From Allantophomopsis cytisporea (Eukaryota; Ascomycota; Leotiomycetes; Phacidiales; Phacidiaceae): a stretch of 64,000 nucleotides of DNA. The translations under genes were made by a program, and so were the position numbers. Positions within the stretch are counted from its first letter, which is position 1. Each line of letters opens with the position of its first letter. Shown here one piece after another: positions 23,610 to 34,922 of the stretch. The notes below the pieces were generated by a model, which was given only the letters and a program-made list of their open reading frames with translations, had not been told where the DNA came from and ran no database searches. The DNA lies in the NCBI GenBank assembly GCA_024752435.1, contig CP103037.1, positions 806,001 to 870,000 of the forward strand, in the 5' to 3' direction.

Positions 23610-25117
23610 CTAATCCATTGGGAACGGCATGTCCATAGTAGCAGGATTCTCCGGCTTAGCATGCCCATTTCCATTCATGTTCCCCTCAACCTGCGTCGCC
23701 CATCTCTCAGGCATAATATTCGCAAAGTTGAAAGTGCCCTTGGCGCTCCTTAGTACCTCTCCCTTCTCGGTAATGATCGCATCGATCAGCGCATGTGGTG
23801 TGACATCGAAGCTGGGGTTCCACACATCGACGCCCTGGTGTGCAACAGCGATCCTCTCAGTGTGAGACATATCAACTTTGCCGTCTGGCCCAACCACTGG
23901 CCCCGTGATCTGAGTGAGCTCGGTGCCAGCACGATCTTCGATTTTGATGTCCGCTCCCGTCACAGTCTCGAGGTCGATACTGGTCGTTGGGGCGGCGACC
24001 ACAAACTTTATGCCGTGGTATTTGGCCAGCACGGCCAGGCTGTAGGTGCCGATCTTGTTAGCCGTATCGCCGTTACGAGCTACGCGGTCAGCGCCGACGA
24101 TGACAGCCGAGATGTTCTTCTTTTCTTTGAGGCGTGAGAAGAGCGCGCCGGCCATGGAGTCCGTAATCAGTGTGCTTGGAATCTTCTCGTAGACAAGCTC
24201 GAAGGCTGTGAGGCGCGAGCCTTGGTTGTAGGGTCGGGTTTCCGTACAAAAGGCGTGATCGAGGTAGTTCATGCGGTGGAGGGAGCGGATTATACCCAAG
24301 GCTGTACCATGTCCTGATGTTGCAAGGGAACTGGGGATGACTGTTTAGCTTGATGTATGGCATTGTGTATCACGGTACCTACCCTGTGTTGCAATGAGTG
24401 AGTACACTCAGCTTTCTGTAGCTCCTATCAGGGGCTCCTTGTGTTCCTGGAGGGCTGGTGGTGAAGTAACGGAAGCTATCTGCGGCATCGACGGGGTCCG
24501 CAATTGGCATCTGGAGTCTTCGAAGGTATTCCGCTCCATATCTTCCAATGGCTAAGTTGGTAGTGAGATCATCCTCCAAAATCTTCTCCGCAGCCTGAAT
24601 ATATGCAGTGCGTACATCCACGGCACTGGCAGCAGGGGCTTTGTGCGCAGCGCTTTCTGAGACTCTCTTGAGAAGCTTGATAGCGTTTCCAAGATCAACA
24701 GCGGTCGGTCTGCTTCCCATAAGATAATCGAGGCGCGCATAGATATAATCGACCTGATCCTGCGCTGAGGCATTGTCTGAACCGATTAGCTAGCCATCAG
24801 CACATCATGTAGCAAAGCACACATACCGAAATTCTTGCTGTGCAACTCAACAGCCAAGGCGAGGGCAGCGACAATGGCAATTGCAGGGGCACCTATAATC
24901 CCTCAGTCTCATCCATTGCCCCTCAAACGACGAGAGTATTACCTCGAACTCTCATTGCCTTGATGCAATCGAAGGCCATTTCACAAGTAGTGACATTCTC
25001 GTACTCGAACTCATGAGGGAGTTTTAGCTGGTCGAGGACTTCAAGCTTGCCGCGCTGGTACTTGATAGCCTGTAGGCCCGGTGTGCCACCATTGGATTCT
25101 GATGCTGATCCCGACAT
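23610..25117 (-). CDS. mri1: Methylthioribose-1-phosphate isomerase
   Basis: Seen: starts at 25117 with MSGSASESNGG, then LQAIKYQRGKLEVLDQLKLP and IKAMRVRGAPAIAIVAALA (intron inside RG|AP), ELHSKNFDNASAQDQVDYI across a second intron, LTHCNTGSLATSGHGTALG across the third, ETRPYNQGSRLTAFEL, and the catalytic VGADRVARNGDTANKIGTY. It stops at 23610. The essential Cys (THCNTG) and Asp (GADRV) are present and length is normal for fungi. Known: converts 5-methylthioribose-1-phosphate to the ribulose form in the methionine salvage pathway, in the cytosol. A glycine/asparagine-rich tail follows the domain. Context: divergent from the PHAF1-like gene across about 480 bp. The methionine link to the sulfur cluster upstream is probably coincidence at this distance. 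Confidence 0.95.
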
Positions 25118-25595
25118 GGAAATGCTGTGGCAACTCGAGGTCTTGTTGGGATTGTGTTCGTGAGAGGTCTTTTGATGACCTCAATAACTCAGATCTCAAT
25201 CTTCGACTGAGACAACGATGAAGATGCGACTTTCAAGAATGGCAAGGTAATATGCTCGGTGGCGGTCAGATGGTGCTTGTCGGGGAAAAAATAAATAAAA
25301 TAGATCGGAATTCCCCCGCACCCGTGCATAGAATGCGGGCATGTGCTACCCCTCCATCGGTATCAGCTGGCCAGCCATTCGCCGTTGCCATTACTCTATT
25401 CTCCTCCTCATCCTCGTTGTCCTCCTTTCTTTCAAAGGCCCCCTCTTATACTTCAAACGCTACCTTCCTTGTCACAAAGTCTTTCCAAAATACAGATTCA
25501 GCGCCAAACCTGGCGAAACAAACACTCTCATTGGTGCCGTAATCATCACGTAGCTATCCTGATTGCGCTTATCGCCGGCTGGCTATAACCAGGAA
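25118..25595. other. Divergent promoter of mri1 and the PHAF1-like gene
   Basis: Short open frames only, with pyrimidine-rich DNA at 25390-25440. No separate gene was seen. Confidence 0.5.
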
Positions 25596-27188
25596 ATGTC
25601 ACTATTCACAGCGCAACTTGATCCGCAAACGGCCTTGGGCTTCTTCGGTACGTCGCTGATCTCCTTCAGTATTTCGGGATAAACTAATAATCATTTCTTT
25701 GAAGTCTTGGGCTGTTCACTTCACGACATAACTACTAGACTCAAGTCCGAACCTCAACGATTCCCAAAGCTCGACCTCGTCTATTCTCCTCAGTTTCCAG
25801 TGACTTCCCCTGTCCTGCTGAACCTACCTGAAAATGGCATAAGGCTACGATTCGATGGCCCTGAACAGCGTCTCCGATTAATAGAAGTGCTTGACTTTAC
25901 AAAGAGCCGACTCACATACAAGGATACCGACGTGGTCAAACCCACAACTGAAAGCACTATTTCACCTGATGTTGCATCAGGCCCAACATTTCGACATGTA
26001 TATCATCGACTCATCGGTCCAACATTTCCTGGTGAATATGTGCCACCGAAACCAGACGATGTAGGAGGTTACGGACTTTATGTGCTCTCATATCCCGGCA
26101 TAGCGTTTTCATTCCCAGTACGACATTCAGCTTGGTCACCAGATATAGATATTGTGAATTTGCTTTCCTCTAGCGCTGCTAAACCAGCTGTTTCGATGGC
26201 CATATTTAAGGGCGAATCCTGGTCTCATGCACGACAAAGCCTTTACACTCGCCCTATGGAAAATCCCAGAATGGCACAAAAGATAAAGGACATGTGTGCG
26301 GAGGAGGTCACTCTTGTGAAAATACATGGTCAAGGTCGGCTTGAACTGTTACGTCCATGGGCGGCAACATCATGCTTTATGACGTTGGGCGAGACGACCC
26401 CGCAGGAACTTGTTGCAGAACTTGGTCCTCCAGATGCTATCTATCAGAAAAGTGACAAACTATTCTCTATTCATAAAGCAAGATCAAATAGTGAGAGCAG
26501 GTCTCGATCAAGAACAAGAGTTTTAGGATTGCATGATGATTCTACCGACACAGACCAGTCATCAGCTCATACTGGAACCGATGATTCTGATGAGGAGACG
26601 AGCGATATGGCTGAGAAATACTTTTATAATTATTTCCACCATGGGTTCGACATTCTGATTTCACAATCTACCACCCCCTCTCAACAGCCGCCAAGTGCTG
26701 CTAAGAAATCCAATGGAGAAGAAGCAGAAAACATGGTTGATATTGACAAAACTGGGACACTGGTGGCAACAAAAATGATAATCCATTCGAACGTTCCGGG
26801 GTCTTACCCCTTCAACCGTCATAAGAGATGCAGATGGCAGATTCAGTATCTGTTATCGGGCAAAGACAAGAAAAGCATGCACTCCGATATACCATATGAG
26901 GAGGTTGCGAAACTGCTACGTGATGAGTGGGCAAGCGAGTATTCAAGTTCAGAACAAGCTGCACAACGCCAAAGGGGTATGGTGCTCAATAGGGGGTGGG
27001 GAGATAGCCCAGGCAGCAGTTGCGAACTGCTTGGGGGTTGGGAGGATAGTGTTGGAGGAAAACGGAAAGACACGGACGGTGTCAATGATCAGGACCATGG
27101 GCTGGGTAACACCACTTTGTATGGCTTTCCTGGCTTGGTTTTCGAAGTCCTACAGAATGGAGCAGTTAGCGGTTTGACAGTATTCTGA
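25596..27188 (+). CDS. UPF0183 / PHAF1 family protein
   Basis: Seen: ATG at 25596 begins a short exon ending LGFF, with a GTACGT intron, then VLGCSLHDITTRLK from about 25706 to the stop at 27188, about 510 residues. Family features are the N-terminal LG.SLHD block, GIRLRFDGPEQRLRLIEVLDF, GPTFRHVYHRLIGPTFPGEY, YPGIAFSFP, ELGPPDAIYQKSDKLFSI and YFYNYFHHGFDILIS. A serine/acidic linker (about residues 280-320) interrupts the conserved core. Known: the family includes mammalian PHAF1 (C16orf70), linked to autophagosome membranes; the fungal role is unproven. The call is firm for the family and weak for function. A longer 5' exon is possible, because the frame has no other strong start nearby. Confidence 0.85.
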
Positions 27189-27675
27189 GCACTTGGACAC
27201 AGCAGTCTCTAGTTTGGATATGGGTACGAGATCAGGGTTAGGATATGGCGTTTACGAGTTGTGAGAGATTCTAAGATACCTATAGAAATGATAACGATCT
27301 TCATCTTCCAAGCCGATAGTGACCGGAACAGGAATCTATCATTAGCAAGTGAAACAAATTGACATTCTTAATGTCGTATGTGTTCAGCTAACCTGAGATC
27401 TCGGTGTCGTGCTGGAATTTATCGAGTACGATCAAGCAGTAACTACAAATCTCCTCATATCCTTGTTGAGATCAGATTTAGGCTCCCTTTAACACAAATA
27501 ATCCACACAGATACAGATGCCCTCTCATAGATTTTACTAAATAAACATATAAGCTATGCGCCAAAGTCAATACGTCATAAGCCCACAACTCACCATACGT
27601 TCCAAACCACCCAACAAAAAGATCAACGACAATAAAATGCCATGACCGCCCCCAAAAGCCCTCAAGCCTAACAAC
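27189..27675. other. Intergenic stretch
   Basis: No gene was seen. It contains the 3' end of the PHAF1-like gene and the promoter of the DUF4385 gene. Confidence 0.55.
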
Positions 27676-28278
27676 ATGCCCCCCCAAACATCCAAAGCCC
27701 TACGCATGAGCTACCGCATCGCGCGCGGCGAACAGGGCGTGCTAACCTTTGAGCCGTACAAATCCGCGCTGCTGCCTTCCTGGCGCTTCCGAACGGTGGC
27801 AATCGCGCGCGAGTCCTCGGCAACGCTGTGGGACAAGTTCCTGGAGTACTATGAGCAGCACGACTTCGTGGGCATGGACATGGCGCGCAAGTTCATCCAG
27901 ATGGGCATGACGCGCGCCAAGCGCTATGCGAATTATAAGGGCGGGAGGAAATACGTGGGCCAGCCGAGGGAGGTGGGGAAGGGGTATGGGCGGCGGGGGA
28001 GGGCGGTTTTGGAGAGGAGTGAGGGGCATGATGGGCAGCAGGAGAAGATGGAGGCTAGTGAGATCTTTAGGGGCGTTTGGGAGAGGTGTCTTGAGCATGA
28101 GGGGTATGGGGTTCTGAGGGAGGAGTTTTTGGCTGAGCAGAGGGCTTGGCAGGCTGATGGGGGGTTCGAGGGGAATGCTGAAGACGATGTAGTGAAATGT
28201 GAGGAGAGTGATGTTGCGGTCAAGAGCGAGGACAACGAGGAGCCAAAACGTAGGTCGAGGAGAAGTAAACCCAAATGA
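27676..28278 (+). CDS. DUF4385 domain protein
   Basis: Seen: an intronless 200-residue protein. It contains YRIARGEQGVLTFEPYKSALLP, WRFRTVAIARESSATLW, EYYEQHDFVGMDMARKFIQMG and RAKRYANYKGGRKY, the core of DUF4385. The C-terminus is charged and ends with an RRSRRSKPK basic tail that could be a nuclear signal. The usual beginning of the family (a Tyr-rich stretch before RGEQGVL) is short here, so an upstream exon may exist. Known: DUF4385 occurs in bacteria and fungi; its biochemical function is unknown. GC content is visibly higher than in neighbouring genes in its first half. It ends 19 bp before the possible end of the convergent RNase H2 gene. Confidence 0.8.
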   Translation: MPPQTSKALRMSYRIARGEQGVLTFEPYKSALLPSWRFRTVAIARESSATLWDKFLEYYEQHDFVGMDMARKFIQMGMTRAKRYANYKGGRKYVGQPREVGKGYGRRGRAVLERSEGHDGQQEKMEASEIFRGVWERCLEHEGYGVLREEFLAEQRAWQADGGFEGNAEDDVVKCEESDVAVKSEDNEEPKRRSRRSKPK

Positions 28279-28296
28279 TGGGCTGTCCTAAACCAT

Positions 28297-28931
28297 TTAT
28301 CCGTATCCACAACGCCTCGCTATCAATTCAAACATCAATCCTACATTCAGGCTCGCTTTACGAGCTCTTGCCATCTGGTGGTGGGTATGCATGAAGCTAT
28401 CAAATTAGCAGTCTTCAGACAGCAAAATCTAGTTGGACATACCTTCTCAGCAAAAGAAATCCACTCCTCCACGCCCTTGATATATGGGTCTGTCGTCTCG
28501 TCCGGCAGCGCCTCATGCCCCCAAACCAGTATCTCGTCGAAAGTCGCACACTGCTCTATTATTTTAACCTCTTCGGCCGGTTCGTCGTCTTCCTCTTCTT
28601 CTTCGACGGGATCTGTAGGCTGCGAGTGCTCACGATTAGGTGCTACGGGCAGAGTTCGTTTCGTTGACAGAAGCACAGCGCCTTTGTAATTTTCCGGAAG
28701 TTTCAATGTCTTCGCAAGTAATTTGCGGCCACGAAAATGGGCGATCCTCTTGCCATCTGTAGACATCAGTTGAGGATTCTACTAGACCTGGGAATGATAT
28801 GTACCTGTGGTTGTTGTAGGGTTCCAGTATCTTTTCGAGGTATTCACTCGGCCATTGTGATTGATTCGACAAGGAAGGATGTTGGGTGTGCAAGGATCTT
28901 GACTTTGCTTGCTTTTTTGTATCGCTAACAT
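28297..28931 (-). CDS. Ribonuclease H2 subunit C
   Basis: Seen: ATG at 28931 starts exon 1 with CTPNILPCRINHNGRVNTSKRYWNP, a GTACAT intron, then DGKRIAHFRGRKLLAKTLKLPENYKGAVLL, the RNASEH2C signature (LPC.I.H.G, YW.P, AHFRGR.L.G...LP). An acidic linker (EEEEEDDEPAEE) and the conserved WGHEALPDETTDPYIKGVEEWISFAEK follow. The end is ambiguous: reading through stops at 28347, while splicing a 68-nt GTATGT...CACCAG intron gives a different tail ending at 28297. Known: a non-catalytic scaffold subunit (Rnh203 in yeast) of the enzyme that removes ribonucleotides from DNA; it binds subunit B and helps assemble the trimer in the nucleus. Convergent with DUF4385. Confidence 0.85.
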
Positions 28932-29674
28932 GACTCTTGTATCCAAATGAGAGATAGGCTATCGTTGTAGTTGTTGTATCTGGGATGGTGGATTATTGTT
29001 TTGAAGTCTTATACCCGTCGCGTCAATATGATGGATAACGCGACCAGACGTGTTTTATTCAATTAAGAAAACGAACGCTAAGGTCGACTCGGCAATCGCA
29101 GATCCAAGCACCAAAGCAAGCATGATACTTCACCAACCACCACAATCTCACATCATGGTCGTAGATTCAAACCATTGGTGTTGATATATCGCTATCAATA
29201 CCACTGTTACTATTACTGTCACTGCTACTGCCATTGCAGACCTTCAATGCATTGAATTGAAGCATGTTGTTGTAGCATTGGGAAGAGGACAGGGACCAGC
29301 GAGGACCCCTCGGGTGATAGAGCTGCGCGGCCCCACATGAGCTCCCATACTATCATCATAGTCTGTTTGAGTTTGAGATGTGTCCCAAGCCAATACCAAC
29401 AGAATTGACCGATTCTTTCGCAGTTCAAGCAGATATTAAGATTGGAGTAGCTTGTCACTGCGATGCATTGTAATTATCGAGAAGCACGAAAAAGATATCA
29501 CAAATGAAGATGGCACAAAGTTCCAGAATTCTTTTTGATTCTTTCAAAAAGCCGCTGCATATGCAAGCTAGCTAGCTATCCAAGCTCATGCTCGATGCTT
29601 TAACTACATAACAAGCAATTGGCACCGCATATTCTCTATGCCATTAGGTGATCCGCATGCTAATCCACAACCGT
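28932..29674. other. Intergenic stretch
   Basis: No gene was recognised. Minor features are CTGTTACTATTACTGTCACTGCTACTG-like triplet runs near 29200-29230 and GCTAGCTAGCTA at 29568-29576. Confidence 0.5.
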
Positions 29675-30197
29675 TTACCAGTTGCCGTACTGGGCAACCT
29701 TGTCTGGGGCTGGAAGGGATGGGTCGTACTGCTCCTCTCCACCGTAGTGGGAGTCGTACAACTCCTCAGCGTTCTTCTTGGCCTGGTGCTGGGCCTTCTC
29801 CTTGTCGACGAAGTCCATACCCTTGGTCTCGGCGAGCTTGTCAATCTCAGCTCCGGCAAGACCGACGAGGAACTCCTTGGCGAGAGCGTGGGAGACTGGC
29901 TTGCCTATATGAAAGTCATGTCAGTTGGAGTTCGTTGTATTCGTAGGATAGATGTGTGTAGACATACCGTCCTTGCGTTGCTTATCCTCGAAGAGCTTGA
30001 AAGCCTCGAAGGAAGCGGCACCGGCGAGGAGCTCGTGGGAAACGGAGCTCTCGTTTGGTCCGTCACTGCCGTAAACCTCCTGGTGGGCGTCGTGGGCGTC
30101 TCCTGTAAAGATGTGTTAGCAATGTGATGCGGGATTGAAGGGGTTGTCGACACAAGAAGTGTCGACAAAGAAGCAGAGACGTACCGAATCCGAACAT
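29675..30197 (-). CDS. CipC-like protein (DUF3759)
   Basis: Seen: three exons. The tiny first exon encodes MFGFG (ATG at 30197), the second starts DAHDAHQEVYG and includes SHELLAGAASFEAFKLFED, and the third has KPVSHALAKEFLVGLAGAEIDKLAETKGMDFVDKEKAQHQAKK, ending at 29675 after VAQYGNW. The block HELLAGAASFEA and the repeated LAG.AG..ID pattern are diagnostic of DUF3759. Known: CipC was first seen as a concanamycin-induced protein in Aspergillus and is repeatedly reported among hypha- or stress-associated abundant proteins; its biochemical activity is unknown. The protein is about 130 residues, normal for the family. The 5' side is followed by a long repeat-rich region that may include its promoter. 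Confidence 0.9.
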
Positions 30198-30716
30198 ATT
30201 GATTGATTTGTTTGGGGGGTTTGAGGGGTTGGTTGGTTTAGAAAGCGGGTTGTATAGTTGATTGATTGATAGAGATGTGAGTGTGAGTTGATGATGGAAG
30301 GAGAATGATGAGAGTGGTGATGAGGGGTACTTATAGGAAAGCACCTTCACGTTGACGGTGGGTTGTTACAAGTTTACCTTACCTCATGATACCCTCAGGC
30401 AGGAAGGATAGCAGAGTAGGTATGATAGTACCTACCGATGATATGCACAGATGCACAGGTACCTTGACGACAGTCCTTCTCCATAGTAGTGAAGTGGCTC
30501 AATGATTCGATTCGATGGTCGGTGGATCGAGGTGGTTTCTACTGCGTACTAGCCTAGAGCACTACGTACATAGTCGCATGGGAATGGAAGCAGGCCCTGC
30601 ATATCACCAAGACCCTCCGACCCCATGGCCTGCGCATCAAGCCATAGCACTGCCATAGCTCCCTCTCGGAGTGGAGAGCAAGGTATGTATCTGTGACGGT
30701 GAAGTTGGATTCGATT

Positions 30717-30864
30717 CTCGTTCTCACTCTCAATCACTCTCTCTCTCACTCTCACTCTTACTACTCCTCTGACTCCTCATACTCCTCTGACTCCTCATAC
30801 TCCTCTTACTCCTCTTACTCCTCTTACTCCTCTTACTCTTCTCACTCTCACCCTCACTCTCTTC
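30717..30864 (+). repeat. Polypyrimidine tract with 9-nt tandem repeat
   Basis: Almost 150 bp are C/T-biased on the plus strand. The centre, about 30766-30838, repeats the 9-mer CTCCTCTTA with some CTCCTCTGA copies. Such a strand-asymmetric tract can form triplex DNA. Confidence 0.9.
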
Positions 30865-30942
30865 CGTTTCAGTCAGCATTGAGTGGATGAATTCAATGGA
30901 TTGAGGCTGTGATAGCTCAGACCCTTCTCGAATGAGGGCCCA

Positions 30943-30985
30943 TGCGATGCCATGCCATGCCAGGCCATGCCAGGCCAGGCCATCT
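30943..30985 (+). repeat. CATGC/CAGGC pentamer repeat
   Basis: Irregular tandem copies of CATGC and CAGGC, seen directly. Confidence 0.8.
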
Positions 30986-31920
30986 TGTGCACACCCCTTC
31001 AACCTGACTGAATTCCGTCATCTAATCCTATCTTCCTACTGTACCTCATCTCAATCATGGGCGGTAATGCTCTCTCGCTGGGCCCTGACACATCCCCTAG
31101 GCGTAGCAATCATATCCAATGAAGGGGCCTCTCCATCCAGACCCGACGCCATGTTAAGCCATGGAAATGCTCTCATGAGTGTCCGACCCTGTATTGATAC
31201 TATTCATGTTCAAACACCAGAAACACGCGCACCACGCACAACTGGATACACGCTCTTCTCCGCCCTTGCTCACCTCAGGTTTCAAAGCGAGGAGGAGCCA
31301 GAGCGAGCGAGCGAGAGAGAGGCAAATGCCGCATACCCAGCTCTTCTTCTTCCCAGAATACCGACGTGTCCCAAACACAAGGCGTCGAAGTATTCCGAAG
31401 TAGACGATGAGATTGGCAGATGAGCAAGATGGGGCCAGAGAATCACATGGAGAAAGGAAGGCAATGCCCGCAATATGGGGCACACATGGGTTCTTTCTGG
31501 TGCTGGTGGTTGATGTGGTGGAGCACGGTGAGGGGCAGAGCTGTGCATAGCTATGGGTAGTAGCTATGGGTAGCTTATTGGTGATGGTGACTTTACTGGG
31601 CTTCTGAGGTCATAGAATCTTCTCTTCCCTTCAATGCGATACTGCTAATACGATGATCGTTGAAGGGTGACGGGGCTATTCATGGAAATCGTGGCAAGAG
31701 AGTTCGTATGATCTCCAGTTTACCGTAGAAGAATAGATGGAGACCGATGGATCAGCCTTCTGCCCATGTAGCCAGATATCTCGTACTATGCATTCCATTC
31801 CATACAGCGTGTTGCGGGCGGGCGGGCCGACGCCAGCTGAGATGGATCTCCGTACAAGTTTAGTGCACCTGAAACGCAGCCAGCGGTGAATGGGGGTTTG
31901 TGATGAATTATGCCTCATGA

Positions 31921-31951
31921 GCATCATCATCACCATCATCATCATCATCAG
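31921..31951 (+). repeat. (CAT)n microsatellite
   Basis: About ten trinucleotide copies of CAT with one CAC variant. Confidence 0.9.
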
Positions 31952-32175
31952 GACATTCATATCATACATTATTACGGTACAAGGTCAAGGTATCTTTATC
32001 GCCAACACAGGACAGGCCATGGGTCACGATAAGTTCAATTCAAGTTGCAGTCTACACTAAACTTTAAGTTATTCATAGGTAGAGTAGTCAGGTAGTTATG
32101 CAAGTATTCCAACATGACACCTGTTATGAGTTTTGAGTTTGAAGTCATGGATTCTCCATGATACTGATACTCATC

Positions 32176-32225
32176 CTGATCCTCTTCTCTCCTCTCCTCT
32201 TCTCTCTTCTCCTCTTCTCTCCTCA
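32176..32225 (+). repeat. CT-rich polypyrimidine tract
   Basis: Fifty bases of CTCCT/CTTCT units with very few purines. Confidence 0.85.
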
Positions 32226-32423
32226 CGTCAATTGACTTGTGTATTGTTCATATGGATAGACGCAGTAGAGTACGGACTTAACTACTTGTATGCACATCAA
32301 ACGAGCACGCATAAAATCGTGCGTCGAAACAAGCAAACCAAGACATTTGGCGTGCTGTAAGCGCATGGAACAACGCTGCAACAAATTGCACGAGTTTCTC
32401 TGAATATGCACCATCCATCCATC

Positions 32424-32488
32424 ATATGTATGTATGTATGTATTTATTCATTTATTTATTTATTTATGTATCTATGTATTTATGTATG
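32424..32488 (+). repeat. (GTAT)n/(TTTA)n tetranucleotide array
   Basis: GTAT copies pass into TTTA copies and back to GTAT, a compound microsatellite. Confidence 0.9.
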
Positions 32489-33944
32489 CACACCAATACC
32501 CAACCTCGAGGAGAGTCCCTACATAACACTACATATTTCAAGCATCATACCTCGTACATCGTACATCTTACGTAGAACTCTCTCTCTACATTACTCGTCT
32601 CCATCATTTCATTTTCATCATTTATATTTGTATCAGCTTACCGACCCTCACCCTTACACAGTACAGAGTAATCTACATGCCTAGCTCTCCAACCATTCAT
32701 AAATATCCCATAATCTCATTTAGCTGCATCAGAAATCTTCCGAACATGCAGCAAAAACCAAACAACCCAGATAGGCGCAATCAACTTGACGCATTTACAC
32801 GACACCATGCACTCGCAGTCGCACTCGCACTCATCAAGGGAGTATGTATGTAGGACTACAAGTAGACAAGTAGTCAGGTAGTGATCGCTAGGATCTCAAG
32901 CGCCGTGCCAGGCCTTTCCCTCAGCTGCGGCCCCTAACTTCATGCATTGATGAATTGCGTGAACAAAACCCCATTCACCGCAGTTATGATGCGACATGCC
33001 AGAGATAGTCCATCGCCAGACCATCGAATCGTAGGGATGACCACTTGTGGCGATATCCTCTTGGAACTTGAGTGGCCGACCAGTTGGACTTCAGCTCAGC
33101 TAGAGCTTCATATTCAGCTCATCAAGGAACGGATGAAGTATGTCCACACCCCTCTTCTCGCCCTTGTTTACCCCTCCAAAACCTACGTAGGTTTGCCGTA
33201 GCTGTCCGTGGTAGGTGGCTACCACGGCTACGTACTATTTACTACTACTCTCAACCTTAGGGGTAGCTTGATCGCGGATTACCTAGCTTACCAACACCCC
33301 ACTTCGTTCGTCTGGCTGTGTGGCCGGGCCTGCCCACTACGAAGACCGAATCTCTCTCCTCCACAGTATGTATACTTAGCAGCTCAACATGAGGTGAACA
33401 GCTCAGCACAGCTTTCCACTCAACACGACGAGTAGAGTAGAGTAGAGCATGCTCTCCTCATCCTCGGGTACGAAAGAAAAATATGGAGAACATACGGACT
33501 TGCCGTAGTGGCAGTGCAATGATAATAGGGACCGGGACCCGACTTCTCCTTCCAAAGCTCCATATTCCACAGATGCCCATGATAATATCATCCTCATCCT
33601 CCCCCATCAGACTGGCAGTGCAAGCAAAGCCGCCATCAAAGCAAGGCCTCAGCCTCGAAAGCTACAACAACAATCCACAGCCATGTCAAGTCCAGTAAAG
33701 TGAGAAAATCAATTGCATCATCCGTTGCCACGGTCCGTCGCGTCTGCTCGCCTTGCCAAGGAAAATCGAGTCGGCGCATCGTCACGATGATCATCTGAGT
33801 CCCTCATACGGATCCGAGAGTCAGAGCCAGAGCGAGAAACGCAGCGGCACGACACGGCAATTCAGCACTCTATCTCGCTCGTCAAGACGTCGTTTATTGC
33901 TGGCGGCATGGAGCCGACTTGGCAACGAGCTGGCGGTCTTCCTA

Positions 33945-34440
33945 GGCGATGCTTGTTTCAGTGACCTTAGCCGACCCTGCTCTACCCGGTACCTCCTGGC
34001 GGGATTGCCCTTCACCCGGTCACTCTACCGGTAAGTACAATTTTGCTAATTATGTCCGATCTCACATGTGTGCTGGCATAAGCGGCTTCGTCTCTCGCAG
34101 CACGATTACTTCTCGGGCTCCTCCGAACAACATCGACTCCAGAAAGCGCTTTCGTGGCGCTGTGTCGGCGACCATCGTCGACTTTATGGACCGCATTGCC
34201 AGTTCTACTCATGGTATGATGAAGACGGGCTCCAGCGTTGATATTCACGTTGAATTACCTCTCTCACACCGGCGTTGGTGATGAGATTGAGATTGTTGGG
34301 ACGGCGAACAAGGTCGGCCGCTCTTGGGGCTTCACTTCCGTCACAGTGGGATCACCAATCTTGTGTATGGTGCATTGGGTTCATCGCAGTCACGGCCTTC
34401 CATACAAAATACATTTATCAGCAATTTTTGATACTTGTTC
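33945..34440 (+). pseudogene. Decayed PaaI-like hotdog thioesterase
   Basis: Seen: conserved pieces of a hotdog thioesterase lie in order but in different frames. They are VTLADPALPGT (frame opened at 33949), GLPFTRSLY (next frame, to 34034), a well-formed intron (GTAAGT ... CTCTCGCAG), AVSATIVDFMDRIASSTHGM and KTGSSVDI, then after a single-base shift NYLSHTGVGDEIEIVGTANKVGRSWGFTSVTV, and finally HTKYI in a third frame near 34400. The usual HGG before AVS.IVDF reads RG here. Known: intact relatives act on acyl-CoA thioesters. Inference: at least three frame breaks plus a damaged motif mean it is not functional, unless the assembly has errors. Splice signals remain intact, so decay may be recent. 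Confidence 0.72.
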
Positions 34441-34671
34441 AGGTGAGCAGGATTGGTCTACTGCATTTTGGTACTTGTCCTATGTATGTATGTTTAAACC
34501 TGTCACCACCGCTGTCTTCTTTGAATTCGGCTTCGAGTGCATTCCCTGTGGAAGCCTTGAGTTCACTCGGACAGCGAAAATTCACAATCTCTGCATTTTG
34601 ACTATGTCTATTATCTTAGACATAGACATACGCTCACAATTTGATGTGAAGCGCGGTAATGTCGAGAATTA

Positions 34672-34702
<31 letters not shown>

Positions 34703-34922
34703 TAGTTGAGTCAAAGGCAATAAAATAGAAATATAAGGGGAAAAAAAGATTATCCCGAAAAAAACGCTTTAAACAAAAGTTTTCATCTGCTACGCGACGA
34801 CACCAGCGCATAAAAGCACCAATTGTGAACTTACAGCTGGCTATCAACTACAACATATTCCAAAAGCCATTTTATCCCGAAATATCAGCAGTCTCGGACT
34901 TTTGAATTAAATATCTTTGACC
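34441..34922. other. Intergenic stretch with (TA)n
   Basis: No gene was seen. A (TA)n microsatellite runs at about 34671-34703, with AT-rich promoter-like DNA before the RING-variant gene. Confidence 0.55.
34671..34703. repeat. (TA)n microsatellite
   Basis: ATATATGTG followed by about twelve TA copies. Confidence 0.9.

Larger units (their letters stand above)
30198..33944. other. 3.7 kb repeat-rich intergenic region
   Basis: No convincing gene on either strand. The region is full of simple sequences (listed separately) and shows short scrambled open frames of low-complexity composition. It may include promoters or unrecognised RNA, but nothing could be supported. Confidence 0.5.

Noticed and set aside
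30693..30890. Tyr/Ser repeat protein (YSSYSS)
   Set aside because: It is a translation of the polypyrimidine 9-mer repeat; no start context, splice structure or family.
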